A program made the translations under genes and the position numbers. From Porphyridium purpureum (Eukaryota > Rhodophyta > Bangiophyceae > Porphyridiales > Porphyridiaceae), in the NCBI GenBank assembly GCA_008690995.1, contig VRMN01000011.1, positions 124,001-188,000 of the forward strand: DNA of 64,000 nt. Reading direction: 5' to 3'. Shown one piece after another: positions 19,440 through 29,298 of this stretch; the stretch's first letter is position 1, and every line of letters starts with the position of its first letter. Below the pieces are notes generated by a model, which made no database searches, was not told the DNA's origin, and saw only the letters and a program-made list of their open reading frames with translations.

Positions 19440-20228
19440 ATGGATGTGGACACCCTCGAAAGTGAGCTCACATGCGGGATTTGCCTGGATCAGTTGAGCG
19501 ACCCGCGCTTTCTTCCGTGTCTGCATTCATTCTGCTATGAGTGTGTATGCGCACTGGCATCTAGTTCGGGTCCAAAAGTGGTTTGCCCAGAGTGCCGCAA
19601 CGAAAGCGATTTGCCGATATCTGGAGTCCAATCGCTACCCGTTGATCGCCGCGCACAGCGCCTTGTGGATGAACTATCACGAAGCACGTCCAGTACAGCA
19701 AGGTCAGCAAGCAGTAGTGCTTCACAAAGCGAGGCTGAAGACTCTTCGCCGACGGCAGAAAATGGCGGGTTTCAGGGGTACACATTGGGGGAAGAAGAAA
19801 AGGTAATGTACACAGTGTTGAGCTGTCAGGCAGAATGCGGGAGTCCAGACGCGCTGTACAAGATCGGTATGATTAAGCTCCTGCTGCTGCTACAAGACAA
19901 CCAAGAACAACGTGCTGACGCCGAGGAAGCGGCTCGCTGGCTGCATGGTGCCGCTGTGCAGCAGCACGCCCGCGCAATGCTCGAGTTGAGCGAGTGCTAC
20001 AAGCACGGTATCGGTGTGCCTCAGAATGAAAGTGAAGCTCGATACTGGCGTGACGCAAGCTTGTCAGTGAGTGGGGAGAGCTTGACACCCAATGATTCCG
20101 AACGTGTTGATATGCTTCAGATCGAGTCCAGCACAATCACAAAGTGGGTGCTATTTGTGGCGATGATCTCTGCAGCCTACATGGTCTTGAGAGTCGTGTA
20201 CAGGCTCACCAAGCTCTTGATTTATTGA
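19440..20228 (+). CDS. RING finger, Sel1-repeat, tail-anchored membrane protein
   Basis: A 262-residue protein, probably a membrane E3 ubiquitin ligase. A C3HC4 RING lies at residues 11-53 (CGIC, then CLHSFCYECV, then CPEC), the zinc site that recruits E2 enzymes. A Ser-rich linker follows. Residues 125-205 hold Sel1/TPR-like helices with the Sel1 signature (AARWLHGAAVQQHARAMLEL, then YKHGIGVPQNESEARYW). A hydrophobic segment, WVLFVAMISAAYMVLRVVY (about 234-253), sits near the C-terminus and would tail-anchor the protein with the RING in the cytosol. The combination recalls ER-associated degradation, where a RING ligase (Hrd1) works with a Sel1-repeat partner. Function is inferred. The start ATG at 19440 leads directly into the RING. 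Confidence 0.88.
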   Translation: MDVDTLESELTCGICLDQLSDPRFLPCLHSFCYECVCALASSSGPKVVCPECRNESDLPISGVQSLPVDRRAQRLVDELSRSTSSTARSASSSASQSEAEDSSPTAENGGFQGYTLGEEEKVMYTVLSCQAECGSPDALYKIGMIKLLLLLQDNQEQRADAEEAARWLHGAAVQQHARAMLELSECYKHGIGVPQNESEARYWRDASLSVSGESLTPNDSERVDMLQIESSTITKWVLFVAMISAAYMVLRVVYRLTKLLIY

Positions 20229-21732
20229 TGATTTGGCGTTCGTGTTTGATCTGTCAAAGTCGCTTGAAGGGTTCTGTGCCTTTTCCACACCGTCTCTCTC
20301 CTCAACACCGGCCAGACGGGCTTGCGAATAAATCCGTGCAACGTAGACTCTCAAAGCTCACAGCGCACGTGTTCGTTTCTCAAGTATTTCGGGTAATATA
20401 TGCACTTGAGAGCATACCATCGGAAGCTTGCGGCCAGGTACCAACGCAGTGAAGCACGAAAGAAACGAGGTTTCGCCTGTGACCTCCACGTATTCCTTTC
20501 TTACTCATGTGCCAAAATCGATCTATTCCCCGGGCCATATTCTCAGTGCAAGTATGTAAGTCTGCTATTCAAACGACTGCAAACCCTTGGTTGAGTGGGA
20601 TCCGACGACGCCGTCCGGTTCGCTTCTTGATCAACGCTATCATTGTGACAAACTTGGAGCCACGACGTAGAGCTATCAACAGCCACCAAAAAGCCATATC
20701 CCACAGGAGTGGCTTATCGTACGCGATCATCACAGCAGGCATGGAGAAAGCGGCGTCTGTACGCCAACTTTTTCCGACTGGCAGTTGATCAATCATCATT
20801 TCGTTCGTGCGCTGTGGTCCATAGTCCTCCCTGTAACACCTCCCACATTCACTGACCAGTAGCGTAGACGTTTACACGAAAGCTCGTTTCGTCTGATGCA
20901 TGTGACCGCTGTAATGAGAACATGTCGTACCTGTCTCCCCAAAGGTGTCCGTTGCGACGCGCGCCGCTGGCACAGACGTGAAGGCGTCCTTGATGTCAAC
21001 GATTGCATTCGATTATTTCGGTCCAGACTGTCCGACGATTGATCAAGGTTAAAAAGGGAATCAACCTCACCTCATCATTCGGATAGACTTCGGCTATCTG
21101 CGTGCAGTGCCGCCTATGTTTCCCTTCCTCGTACCTTCTGCTTGTTCCCCATTTGCGATTTGCCTCGCCACCTGATTGCTAGTGCCTTGCTTTTGCTCGC
21201 ATCTTTCTTGTCGACGTGGCGGAAGGATATCCACCCACCTTCGTCAGATCGCCCGTCCTAGCTTAGAGGTCACACGCCCATGGATGGTTCGGCTATCCTT
21301 CCTCAGATGGACGCGGTTTACGCCGGTCAGAAAAGGCGGGGGTCCGGATCCAACCACCACTGCACGTACAATTCATCGTGGCACGCGGTCAGGCCTGCGA
21401 TTCCGTGGCCACCACTTCAAGCTGCACGCACCGCTTCAAAGCTTCAGACCTCGTTCAACAGACTTCATGCGCGAATCCGGTCTCCGAATTGATTCGGCGC
21501 AAGGCGTGCAGGAAGTGTCAACAAGTTTGAACGAGCGAGAGCGTGAAAGAGGGAGAAGAGTGCGCACAGGCTTTCGTGAAGCCTGAACGTTGATTCATCG
21601 AGATACGAGCGTGTTCGTATGATCCCACCAAGGTTTGCTCGGCTTCTTATCCACAAGGATCGTTATTGACGAAACATTCTGCGGGACTTGAGTGAGCGTG
21701 TCTTGGCAGCAGAGAATCACCCAGTCATCATC
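20229..21732. other. Long intergenic stretch
   Basis: About 1.5 kb with no convincing gene on either strand. A 76-codon minus-strand frame at 20569-20799 has one hydrophobic stretch but no family or start-context support. No repeats or RNA genes recognised. Confidence 0.4.
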
Positions 21733-21915
21733 ATGGCAAGCATCAAGGATAAGATTTCAAAGGAGGACATCGTGAACGCGCTCGTTGAGTTCAAGGACGT
21801 CTTTCTATTCCCGCTGATCTCCGGTCTGTTATTTGGCTTGGGCACTGTGGCCGGCAAGCGAATTGGCGAGAAGTGGTTTGCGCCAGCGGCGTCCAGGAAG
21901 CAGTTGGAAGTGTAG
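21733..21915 (+). CDS. Small single-pass membrane protein
   Basis: A 60-residue protein starting MASIKDKISKED. It has an amphipathic N-terminal helix, then a membrane segment (VFLFPLISGLLFGLGTVAG, about 23-41) and a short basic tail KRIGEKWF. Size and layout recall small mitochondrial import (Tom5/6/7-like) or other outer-membrane subunits, but no diagnostic motif is visible, so I leave function open. The ATG at 21733 gives the compact protein; an upstream in-frame start would add residues with no pattern. Composition is coding-like and the frame ends cleanly. Confidence 0.6.
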   Translation: MASIKDKISKEDIVNALVEFKDVFLFPLISGLLFGLGTVAGKRIGEKWFAPAASRKQLEV

Positions 21916-22178
21916 CGAGCTCGCGAGCTCACGTGCCGGACTTGCAGACATATTCCAAGTGAAGAAACTCTACGCGCAATTTAGGCATAGATGACCTCCT
22001 TGAGTGGCGAACGGACGAAACAAATTTTTCGGCATGGCGTAGAATAAAGGGTCGACGTGCGGCAACAGCGACTCGAGTCGTGTCGTCCGGCAAAATGATC
22101 AAAACCGTGCGGAGCAAGACACCCGCTGAGGCCCGTAGAAGTCGCACGCTCTTCTTTACGTTGTGCACTTGTTCGCGG

Positions 22179-23006
22179 ATGTGGTGGACTGGCTTCGGAG
22201 GTGCTGGGGAGGCGTCACTGGCATGGACATTTTTTGCGAAGCACCAAAGACAGTGTTCGAACGCTCCTCGAGCACGCGTGCATAGGTCGACGGCAACGAG
22301 TCGATGTCATGGTGTACAAATGCTTCGGGTCCGCAAGACTGTGCGGGAGGAGCAGGAGTTGGAGAGCGGGACGCGTGTCGGACGGCGACCAGGCAAGCGC
22401 TCTCTCCAGGGGCGATTTTTACCCAGCGGGAACAGCTTTGAGACCGAGATGGAGGGGCTCGATTCGATCGAAGGCAAGCAAACGCCGGGCGCGCCGGACG
22501 ATTTTGACGAGTACGGCGCCGTGGCCGACGGCATTCCTCAGGTGAACTCGTCAGAGTCAGACCAGGAGAAGAAGTGGAGCCGCAAATCCGAGGCGGCCAA
22601 GCGGCGCTGGGCCAACCCGGAATATCGGAGGAAGATTTTAGCCAAACGGCGCGCAAAAATGGCCGCAGCAAAACTGGCGGAGAAACCTGTTCGAACGCGC
22701 GGCGTACAGATTGGTGCCATGGATAGTGTCACACACAGTTCAGACGAGAAGGCCGCGGCCATCAACCGATATGCGCGCTCGCTCAAGCTGCGCTCCGAGC
22801 GTATGCAGCTCTACAAGCGTGACCAAATGACGTGGATGAACGAGCGCTTAGACGAAGGCGCGCCGCTTCGCCGCGCGTACGTGGACCCGGAGCTCAAGAA
22901 GAAACGGCGCGAGGAAAGAAGCCGGCTCGCAGAGGAGCGCCATCGCAGAATGCGCCTCCTAGCAGACAGCTCAGCGTCTGAATCGGAATGCGATGAACAG
23001 ACCTGA
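22179..23006 (+). CDS. NUMOD3-like motif protein, possibly plastid
   Basis: A 275-residue basic protein. Near residue 137 it has the segment KSEAAKRRWANPEYRRKI, which matches the NUMOD3-type helical DNA-binding motif found next to homing endonucleases and in plant plastid proteins (KSEAI-x-x-KWxDPEYR). No nuclease domain is seen. The C-terminal third is a long charged helix rich in Arg, Lys and Glu (for example ERLDEGAPLRRAYVDPELKK) ending in an acidic SASESECDE tail. The start is uncertain. The ATG at 22179 gives an N-terminus MWWTGFGGAGE that could be a transit peptide, while 22095 adds 28 basic residues. A role on DNA or RNA in the plastid is inferred from the motif only. Confidence 0.7.
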   Translation: MWWTGFGGAGEASLAWTFFAKHQRQCSNAPRARVHRSTATSRCHGVQMLRVRKTVREEQELESGTRVGRRPGKRSLQGRFLPSGNSFETEMEGLDSIEGKQTPGAPDDFDEYGAVADGIPQVNSSESDQEKKWSRKSEAAKRRWANPEYRRKILAKRRAKMAAAKLAEKPVRTRGVQIGAMDSVTHSSDEKAAAINRYARSLKLRSERMQLYKRDQMTWMNERLDEGAPLRRAYVDPELKKKRREERSRLAEERHRRMRLLADSSASESECDEQT

Positions 23007-23240
23007 AGAAGGGCGACTTACTGCGGAAACACACTCTGCCGGTCCATTCTTCGTTTACCAGCTACGTTCCATTTAGCTATTGTGAATTGCTACACTGCGA
23101 CACGCGTAATCTCAAATACATGTGCCATCACTTGGCCAGACCCTGCAAGCCGCGAATTCACTCCACTCGCGCGCACCAGCCTCTGAGCCGACCAGCATGT
23201 GAATTTGCGGGAAAGAGGATGACCAAGTGTGAACCTCCTT

Positions 23241-24878
23241 CTACGCTGCGGTTTCATCGTTGTAGTCGCCCGCCATCATATCTCGCGGTTTGGGGCCCCC
23301 AGCCTCTTTGCTCATGACAATTTGGTCGATGCGGAGGATGGTTGTGACGGCATCTGTTGTGAGACGGATAGCCATGAGCTTTGCCGACAACAAATCATAC
23401 ACATTCTTCTCCGCAGCATTCATGATCCCTGCGTTCTCGACGTCCACGCCCATCTGAGCGTCTCCGTCTGCATGCACAGCTTGTAAAGTGTTCATTAGTT
23501 CTGTGGCATTGCCGCCAGAATTCTCCGCAAAGCAGCGAGGAATCTCCTCCAGCGCCGCTGCGTACTTTTTGATCGAATACTGGTCAAGGCTCGGCAGAGT
23601 TTCAGCGTATTTGTACAACAGTCGAGCGAGCTCCATTTCCGTTGCCCCGGCACCGCAAACGAGCCGCTGGTCGCGAGTTAAGTTCTTGTACACATTAACG
23701 GCGTCGTCGATTGCTCGCTCAACGTCGTCCAGCAGGTTTTCGGTGCTCGCGCGCACAATGATTGTGGCAATGCGAGAGCTCGACGAGTCCTGTCGAAAAA
23801 TCGTGCACTTGGTGGAACCGATCTCCTCGACGCCGACCGAGTCGCAAGCTCCAATCTCTTCCGGACTTGGAGGGACCAGCTTAGCTAGCACGACGGCTCC
23901 AGTGGTTCGCGCGATGCGGCGCAAATCAAATTTGCTGGGCACCCGGATCGCCATCATTTTGTATCTTTCAATAAAGTGAAGCGCCATATCGCCAAACTTG
24001 GGCCCGACGATCACATTCGCGCCCGTGTTCGCAATGTCTTTGATGCGCTTTTCGAGCGCGTCCTCTTCACTGCGGTTGTAGTTTGCAAACTCTTCCGCTG
24101 AGTTGAGCAGTACCGTGCCTTTGGTTTCTGTCTGCTCGGCGTCTACATCGCACGTGTACATGGCGATCTTCGCGTTCTTGAGGTGCTTGATGGTCCCCTC
24201 AACATCGTGGATGAGCACCGATCCCTTGACCACCGAACTCGTGTTCAAGCTCCCGCCGTGCACCTTGGCGACGCGCACATTTTCGACTGAGAACATGCTC
24301 TGGTTTTTGGGCAAGACGGACACGCACGCTTCGGCAACAAGTCCTGCTAGAAAGTCCTCCATTCCGAACAGTTTCGACGCGATCGCCGACCGCAGCGCCA
24401 CAGCCACTTGTTCGCGATCCGCCGGGTCTGTGACGCTCTTGATCGACATGGCCTCCAGCTCAGTCATGGCAAACGCTGCCGCGCGGCCGTACCCCTGAAT
24501 GATTTCAGCTGTGTGGAGTCCCATCTTGATCAGAAGCGCGGCGTTGCTCATGAGCTGCGCTCCAAACGTGATCACAAAGCCCGTGCCGTCGCCGACTTCG
24601 CGGTCCTGTGTCTCGGCAGCCATCACGAGCAGCTTGGCGGCTGGATGCACGACCTCGAGCTCGCGCACGATGGTCGCGGCGTCCGATGTCACGAACAGCT
24701 TTCCCAGACGGTTTGTGACCATCTTGTTCATCCCGTTCGGGCCAATCGACGTGCGCACGATCGCGCCCAGCTGCTTGCACGCGTCGATGTTGCGCATCAC
24801 CGCGTCATCCGCCGCAGTCACATGCTTCGTACCATCCTTCAGCAGAGCAGACAGGCCGCCCATCGGCGCGTACGACAT
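23241..24878 (-). CDS. CCT8: T-complex chaperonin subunit theta
   Basis: A 545-residue subunit of the cytosolic group II chaperonin TRiC/CCT, which folds actin, tubulin and other proteins. It aligns end to end with CCT8: GLSALLKDGTKH at the start, GPNGMNKMVTNRLGKLFVTSDAATI (phosphate site), ELEVVHPAAKLLVMAA, EVGDGTGF, then ISSSSV-like TSSVVKGSV. It continues with TETKGTVLL, DLRRIARTTGA, RASTENLLDDVERAIDDAVNV, LVCGAGATE, YAIKK-like YSIKKYAAALEEIPR and LRIDQIVMSKEAGGPKP. The GDGT nucleotide site is present. The ATG at 24878 is used because no ATG lies further upstream in frame. Together with Cpn20 and mtHsp70 the window holds chaperones for three compartments, probably by chance. Confidence 0.96.
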   Translation of the reverse strand: MSYAPMGGLSALLKDGTKHVTAADDAVMRNIDACKQLGAIVRTSIGPNGMNKMVTNRLGKLFVTSDAATIVRELEVVHPAAKLLVMAAETQDREVGDGTGFVITFGAQLMSNAALLIKMGLHTAEIIQGYGRAAAFAMTELEAMSIKSVTDPADREQVAVALRSAIASKLFGMEDFLAGLVAEACVSVLPKNQSMFSVENVRVAKVHGGSLNTSSVVKGSVLIHDVEGTIKHLKNAKIAMYTCDVDAEQTETKGTVLLNSAEEFANYNRSEEDALEKRIKDIANTGANVIVGPKFGDMALHFIERYKMMAIRVPSKFDLRRIARTTGAVVLAKLVPPSPEEIGACDSVGVEEIGSTKCTIFRQDSSSSRIATIIVRASTENLLDDVERAIDDAVNVYKNLTRDQRLVCGAGATEMELARLLYKYAETLPSLDQYSIKKYAAALEEIPRCFAENSGGNATELMNTLQAVHADGDAQMGVDVENAGIMNAAEKNVYDLLSAKLMAIRLTTDAVTTILRIDQIVMSKEAGGPKPRDMMAGDYNDETAA

Positions 24879-25128
24879 CCTGCCTTTGCTCCGTCCGCGC
24901 ACACCGCCGCTCTTCTCCCCTCTTCCCGCTCTGCCTGCCGTTCCTCCCCCTCACACTTCGCCCCGTCCACCCCCGCGCGAAAGTGCGTCGCTCTATTGAA
25001 ACACACCCGTTTTACTAGACTGCGCCACGCATCCGCCGTTGTCCTGTTTTTTTTCTAAGGGGCTGCTTGATCATGTAGCTGTACATACTGTACACCCGCT
25101 CTGAACTGTACAAAAGGTACACTGCGCA
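24879..25128. promoter_or_regulatory. CCT8 promoter region with GTAC cluster
   Basis: Within 25075-25125 the boxes CTGTACATACTGTACA, AACTGTACA and GGTACAC give four GTAC cores in about 50 bases, on the upstream side of CCT8 and just after the end of the kinase gene at 25129. A T-run lies near 25050. Confidence 0.4.
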
Positions 25129-26064
25129 CTAGTCGGCCATTTCGCTGCACAGCTGGTCGAGGTCGGTGTTGCTGCGCACATGGCGGGCAAAGTCAATGCC
25201 TTCATCAGAAGTCGGGGGCTCGAACTGGAGAGCGAAGCGCCTCACAACCTCCTCGCTGTTTGGGTTGTTGGGAGGCAGCGTCGGGTGAGATTCGCGCGAC
25301 CGTACTCTTGCAATGCACTGCTCTAACGGCGTGGCGAGCACAATCGCTCCGACACGGCATCCGCGCGAGCGCGCGAGCCGGATCCATGGCCGCCGCTGGT
25401 CGACGTCAAAGTTGCATCGATCGATAACGCAGTTTTGGCCTTTCAGCAGCGCACGAATCAGCTCCACCTCGCAGCGGTACCGGTTGCCAAGCTCGTCCTG
25501 CGAAATGCGCTTCCACCCACGCGCCACAAGCATTTCCGCCATCGTCGACTTTCCGCTGCCGGGAATTCCCACCATTATTAGAACGCGAGGACGCTCGCCG
25601 TCCGGCTTGTCTGCATCACGCCGGCCCAATCGACGCAGGAACTCCTCTCCCTGCTCGCGCTTCCCGCTGTCGAGCGCATTGCGCAGTCGAACACCGTCTT
25701 CTCCCATGCGTGGGCGCATTTCTAAATAAGACAGTGTACGCCGCTGGCTTTCTATCAAGGGCACATTTGCTCGCCTTTCTCTCTGTCGATCATCTCTCAG
25801 GTTGTCATTCTGCCCCACTTTGCTATCGTACTCTGTCGGGTTTGTCCGCAGCGCGTCATCCTCAAGGTCAGAAAGCGGAAACGACTCGTCATCGTCAAAG
25901 TCTGAAAACTGCCGCGAGGCATCCACCCACGTCGGTCTCCGACATCTTGATTTTCGAATGGCGCGTCCAAAACGAAGTCTCCTATCTACCGGTTGCTGAT
26001 CTACGTTGCTACACTGACGGGAGACCCCTACCACCACGCCGGCAAACGCAACGCCGCGTTCCAT
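25129..26064 (-). CDS. P-loop nucleotide kinase (PNK/APTX-kinase-like), possibly plastid
   Basis: A 311-residue protein with a C-terminal P-loop kinase of the AAA_33/polynucleotide-kinase type. The Walker A VGIPGSGKST lies near residue 160. A conserved I-D-R-C-N-F-D block (VIDRCNFDVDQRRPWI) follows about 60 residues later, and a lid with Arg-rich IARVRSRESHPTL. The IDRCN-x-D-x-x-QR block is typical of the kinase domain fused to aprataxin-like proteins in plants and fungi, which phosphorylate nucleic acid 5' ends or nucleotides. The 140-residue N-terminus is Arg/Asp-rich and disordered, starting MERGVAFAGVVVG, which may be a transit peptide. The ATG at 26064 is chosen for that reason. It is divergent from the Arc1p-like gene by about 190 bases. 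The substrate is unknown. Confidence 0.82.
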   Translation of the reverse strand: MERGVAFAGVVVGVSRQCSNVDQQPVDRRLRFGRAIRKSRCRRPTWVDASRQFSDFDDDESFPLSDLEDDALRTNPTEYDSKVGQNDNLRDDRQRERRANVPLIESQRRTLSYLEMRPRMGEDGVRLRNALDSGKREQGEEFLRRLGRRDADKPDGERPRVLIMVGIPGSGKSTMAEMLVARGWKRISQDELGNRYRCEVELIRALLKGQNCVIDRCNFDVDQRRPWIRLARSRGCRVGAIVLATPLEQCIARVRSRESHPTLPPNNPNSEEVVRRFALQFEPPTSDEGIDFARHVRSNTDLDQLCSEMAD

Positions 26065-26251
26065 TCTTATCCGCTCTCTCCTGCGCAGTCGACCAAACTT
26101 CGTGTGCCAGCGCCGACGCGATCCCCTCTTTCTGCATCTCGCCGGTAACATTTATGCTCGACGGCGACGAGAGCCAAGCCGAAAGAAGACACGACACGGA
26201 CGGCTAGAACGTGTTGTTCCGACCACTGACGGTTAAAGTGTCGACGTGCAG

Positions 26252-27472
26252 ATGGCGACGAAGAGCCTGGCCTCGTTTTTGGGCGCGCAAGTGCGCCTGG
26301 CGATAGACTGCTTTGGCACAGGAGGACCTGGCGTGGACGGCGCCGCACGCGCATTTCCGACAAGTGCGCAGAATGAGCCGCAGAAGAAGTGGATCGCGCG
26401 AGCTTGCGAGCTGCCGGCTCAAGCCTTATTTGAGGCAGTAGATACCGCGCTCGCAGACACTGAGGCACTGGTGCTTGACGAAGGGATAGACAAGCCGGGC
26501 TTGGCAGACGCCGTGGTGTATGGCGCGCTGTACCCGCTGATGAAGGCCGTGCCCTCTAGTGAAAAGCGCGCTCAATATCCAGACGTGTGGCGCTGGTTTG
26601 CCTTTGTCACGAGCTTCATGCCCGCAGATTTTGACGCAGCGCCTCGATTTGACTTTGATCGACTGGTCGCAGAAGTGGATGCCCTACAAGTGCTCGACAA
26701 GAAGCCTGCACCGTCAGAACAGAATGGCACCATAAGGAGCTTGCCTGTGTCCGAACCAAACGCCAGCAGTGCTTCCAATCCTGAGCATGGTGGTGGCTCT
26801 GGCTCAGCCCGTCATAGTGCACCTGCAGACCCAGCGGATGACGAGGCGAAGAGGGAAGCGGCGAGGTTAAAGAAAGAAGCCAAGAAGGCGGCCAAGGCAG
26901 CGGAAAAGGAGGCTAAGAAGGCCGCGGAACCAGCAGCTGAATCGAAAAAAGATGAGGGAACGCAGCCTTGGCGAGTGGATATTCGAGTCGGGGAGATCAT
27001 CAAGGCCGAAAAGCACCCCGATGCAGAGAAGCTGTACGTCGAGCAGATTTTGGTGGGTGATGACAGCGGGGAGCCGCGCACGATCTGCTCTGGCCTGGTG
27101 CCGTACATTCCAGACCCCAAGGATCTGCTGGGCCTTTGCTGCGTGGTTTGCAACTTGAAACCGGCCAATATGGTCGGCATCAAGTCGGACGGGATGGTGC
27201 TGGCTGCGACCAGCCCAGACGGAACTGTTGTTCGACTGGTGAAGCCACCCGCAGGCTCCATGGTTGGTGAGCGCATCCGATATGAAGACGTAGAAATGGG
27301 CGAAGGTGACGGACCAGATTCCGTCCTGGCGCCAAAGAAGAAGATCTTCGAGAAGGTTAGCGCCGATTTTCGAACCTCAGAGTCTGGTGAGGCGCTGTGG
27401 TGCGATAAGGCGTGGCTGACGAGCGCTGGGCGCTGTGTCGCGGAAGGCATTTCTGGGGGCTCCATTCGATAA
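26252..27472 (+). CDS. Arc1p/AIMP1-type tRNA-binding protein
   Basis: A 406-residue aminoacyl-tRNA synthetase cofactor. Residues about 1-150 look like the all-helical GST-C-type domain of Arc1p (PAQALFEAVDTALAD, then PGLADAVVYGALYPLM, then YPDVWRWF), used to dock synthetases. A Lys/Ala-rich helix (about 195-230) is a typical tRNA-binding linker. The last 165 residues form the EMAP-II OB fold: VDIRVGEIIKAEKHPDAEKLYVE, ICSGLVPYIP, NLKPANMVGIKSDGMVLAA, then the C-terminal KKKIFEKVSADFRTSESGEALW. It most likely delivers tRNA to MetRS and/or GluRS in the cytosol. The start at 26252 is the first ATG of the frame. Confidence 0.92.
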   Translation: MATKSLASFLGAQVRLAIDCFGTGGPGVDGAARAFPTSAQNEPQKKWIARACELPAQALFEAVDTALADTEALVLDEGIDKPGLADAVVYGALYPLMKAVPSSEKRAQYPDVWRWFAFVTSFMPADFDAAPRFDFDRLVAEVDALQVLDKKPAPSEQNGTIRSLPVSEPNASSASNPEHGGGSGSARHSAPADPADDEAKREAARLKKEAKKAAKAAEKEAKKAAEPAAESKKDEGTQPWRVDIRVGEIIKAEKHPDAEKLYVEQILVGDDSGEPRTICSGLVPYIPDPKDLLGLCCVVCNLKPANMVGIKSDGMVLAATSPDGTVVRLVKPPAGSMVGERIRYEDVEMGEGDGPDSVLAPKKKIFEKVSADFRTSESGEALWCDKAWLTSAGRCVAEGISGGSIR

Positions 27473-29298
27473 GCTGCCACATCCCCCAATCATTCCAGTG
27501 AGCGCCACATCATTCGTCAACCTGCGGCCCCGACCAGCATCTCATTATTCATGTAGCACGCGCGTCAACACAAAAGAAATGAGGGAAAGGTCCAGTTATC
27601 CCCTTTTTTTAAGATTAGGAATCGCTTGAATTCTTCTTCTGCCCACTCATCGGTCCGAAACGGTAGACCGAAACTCCTCTTCTCTGGACATGGATGCGTG
27701 GGCGGGCACCTTGAGTCTCCTCCACCAAACCACTTTTTCGTCACACCAAGAATTATCCATTTTATCATGTGTGTTCAAAGTTTGCTTCACCACATCACCG
27801 GCTCTGCGTCTTTTCCATAGACGCATTTCAAGCCATGCTTCAAAGTGCATACTTCGCAGATGTGCTCGAGCTTCTGATGGATCACGACTAAGCGTTGTTC
27901 TTGCTCTGCAATCCACGTTTCACCCACTCGCTCGCAAGAATGCACCATGGAGCCCTTCTTTCCGTATTGGCATGCGCGTCGCCAAGGCTGGTCGCTGTCC
28001 GGTTACAACGGAAGCGCGCTCGGCGCCGCTTGGCTCGCGTCACTTTTCTTCCCTGCAATCCGAGAACAGTTGCTCTCCCCACTGAACGGCTAAGCAGACG
28101 AAGAGATATGGCTAATGCAAAACAGACAGTAGAAGCCCGGCTGGTGCCCGCCGTCTGGCGCGAACTGATGTGATCGAGACGAAAACACTTCAGCGAAAAT
28201 TCCTGGTTCTTCCTAAGGAAATAGCGTTGTTTTGGCTAGTTGCTCATACGTTGCAAGCTAAGAAAGCACGTTCGTCTCTGTGCACTTGCGTGTACAGAAG
28301 CTTGCGCTTTCCCCCTGAAAGTGACTATTCTGCTCTCACAGTCCATGTCCTTTCGTTCCGAAATAGCTTCATTCCGGCCGTGCCGCTCGATAAAAGTGCG
28401 CCATGCTGCGTTCTGAGGTCGGCTTCCGCGCCAGACGAAAACTTCACTGCGCCCTCGACATCTCCTCATCCTTCGCGCTCGCGATACTTGCCAGCCTGTG
28501 CCTCGAACGAGGCAACAACTCTCATATTTCTGGTATCCTGCGAATTTCATGGTCCCCAGCGCTCGCAGTGACTCCTCCTCATCCCCGCGATTTCATCTCG
28601 CCCCAACCAGCCTCGATCTTGGTGGCCGCCGTCCAACTCCATTATTTATGCCGTCCGTCATTTGTGTTCTCGCTCACGACCGGCAAACCTGCCGCATCTC
28701 CGCCAGACACTCAGCCGCGGCACGTTGGCCGACGGCGTATCTCAGACGCCTTTATGTCCTTGGCGGTCCGGTGACTGCAGTTCACAGCGACCGCTCCTTC
28801 GCAGCACAGGCGTGAACCACAGAGTCTCTTGCTCTTTCTGCGGCCCAGCTGCTAGTCTCCGGCTTCTCGCGGGAGTTCGAGTCACGACTCGCGTAGCAGT
28901 ACACAAACTGTACCCTACCTGTGTACAGCGTCTCACTGAACACCCCAAGTCTTCCTCCAAAGATCTCAAAACTGTCAGCCACTGTACGAGGCGGTACAGT
29001 TGAAACCGAAATAACCCCTGAAAGCGCAAACAGGCGCGCGCGCTCAGCCGCCTCGTTGGACATCGCGCTTCCGGGATAAACAAGGGGAGGGGGAATGCGC
29101 GCGCGTGGTGGTGTTGGACGCAGCGTGCGCGAATAACGAAAAGCGCGGAGGGCGGGCTGCGCGTGCGCGGACGAGCGACGCTGCTCGCACATACGCGTGG
29201 AAGCCCGCCGGATTGCGGTTTGGACGATCGGTGAAGAAGGACGGGCAGCGAGTTGGATTGGCTGACGGAGTGAAAAGCGTTGCACGCGCGCCATCGCC
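27473..29298. other. Long intergenic stretch upstream of bZIP gene
   Basis: About 1.8 kb. A minus-strand stretch near 27800-27960 reads as plausible helical protein in one frame (WIAEQEQRLVVIHQKLEHIC) for about 60 residues, perhaps a gene relic, but without family support. Near the bZIP start, GTAC-core boxes cluster (28896-29000: AGTACAC, CTGTACC, TGTACAGC, CTGTACGA and GCGGTACAG). No intact gene is seen. Confidence 0.4.

Noticed and set aside
20569-20799. Minus-strand frame of 76 codons with a hydrophobic stretch
   Set aside because: No family signal, weak start context and composition like the surrounding non-coding DNA.
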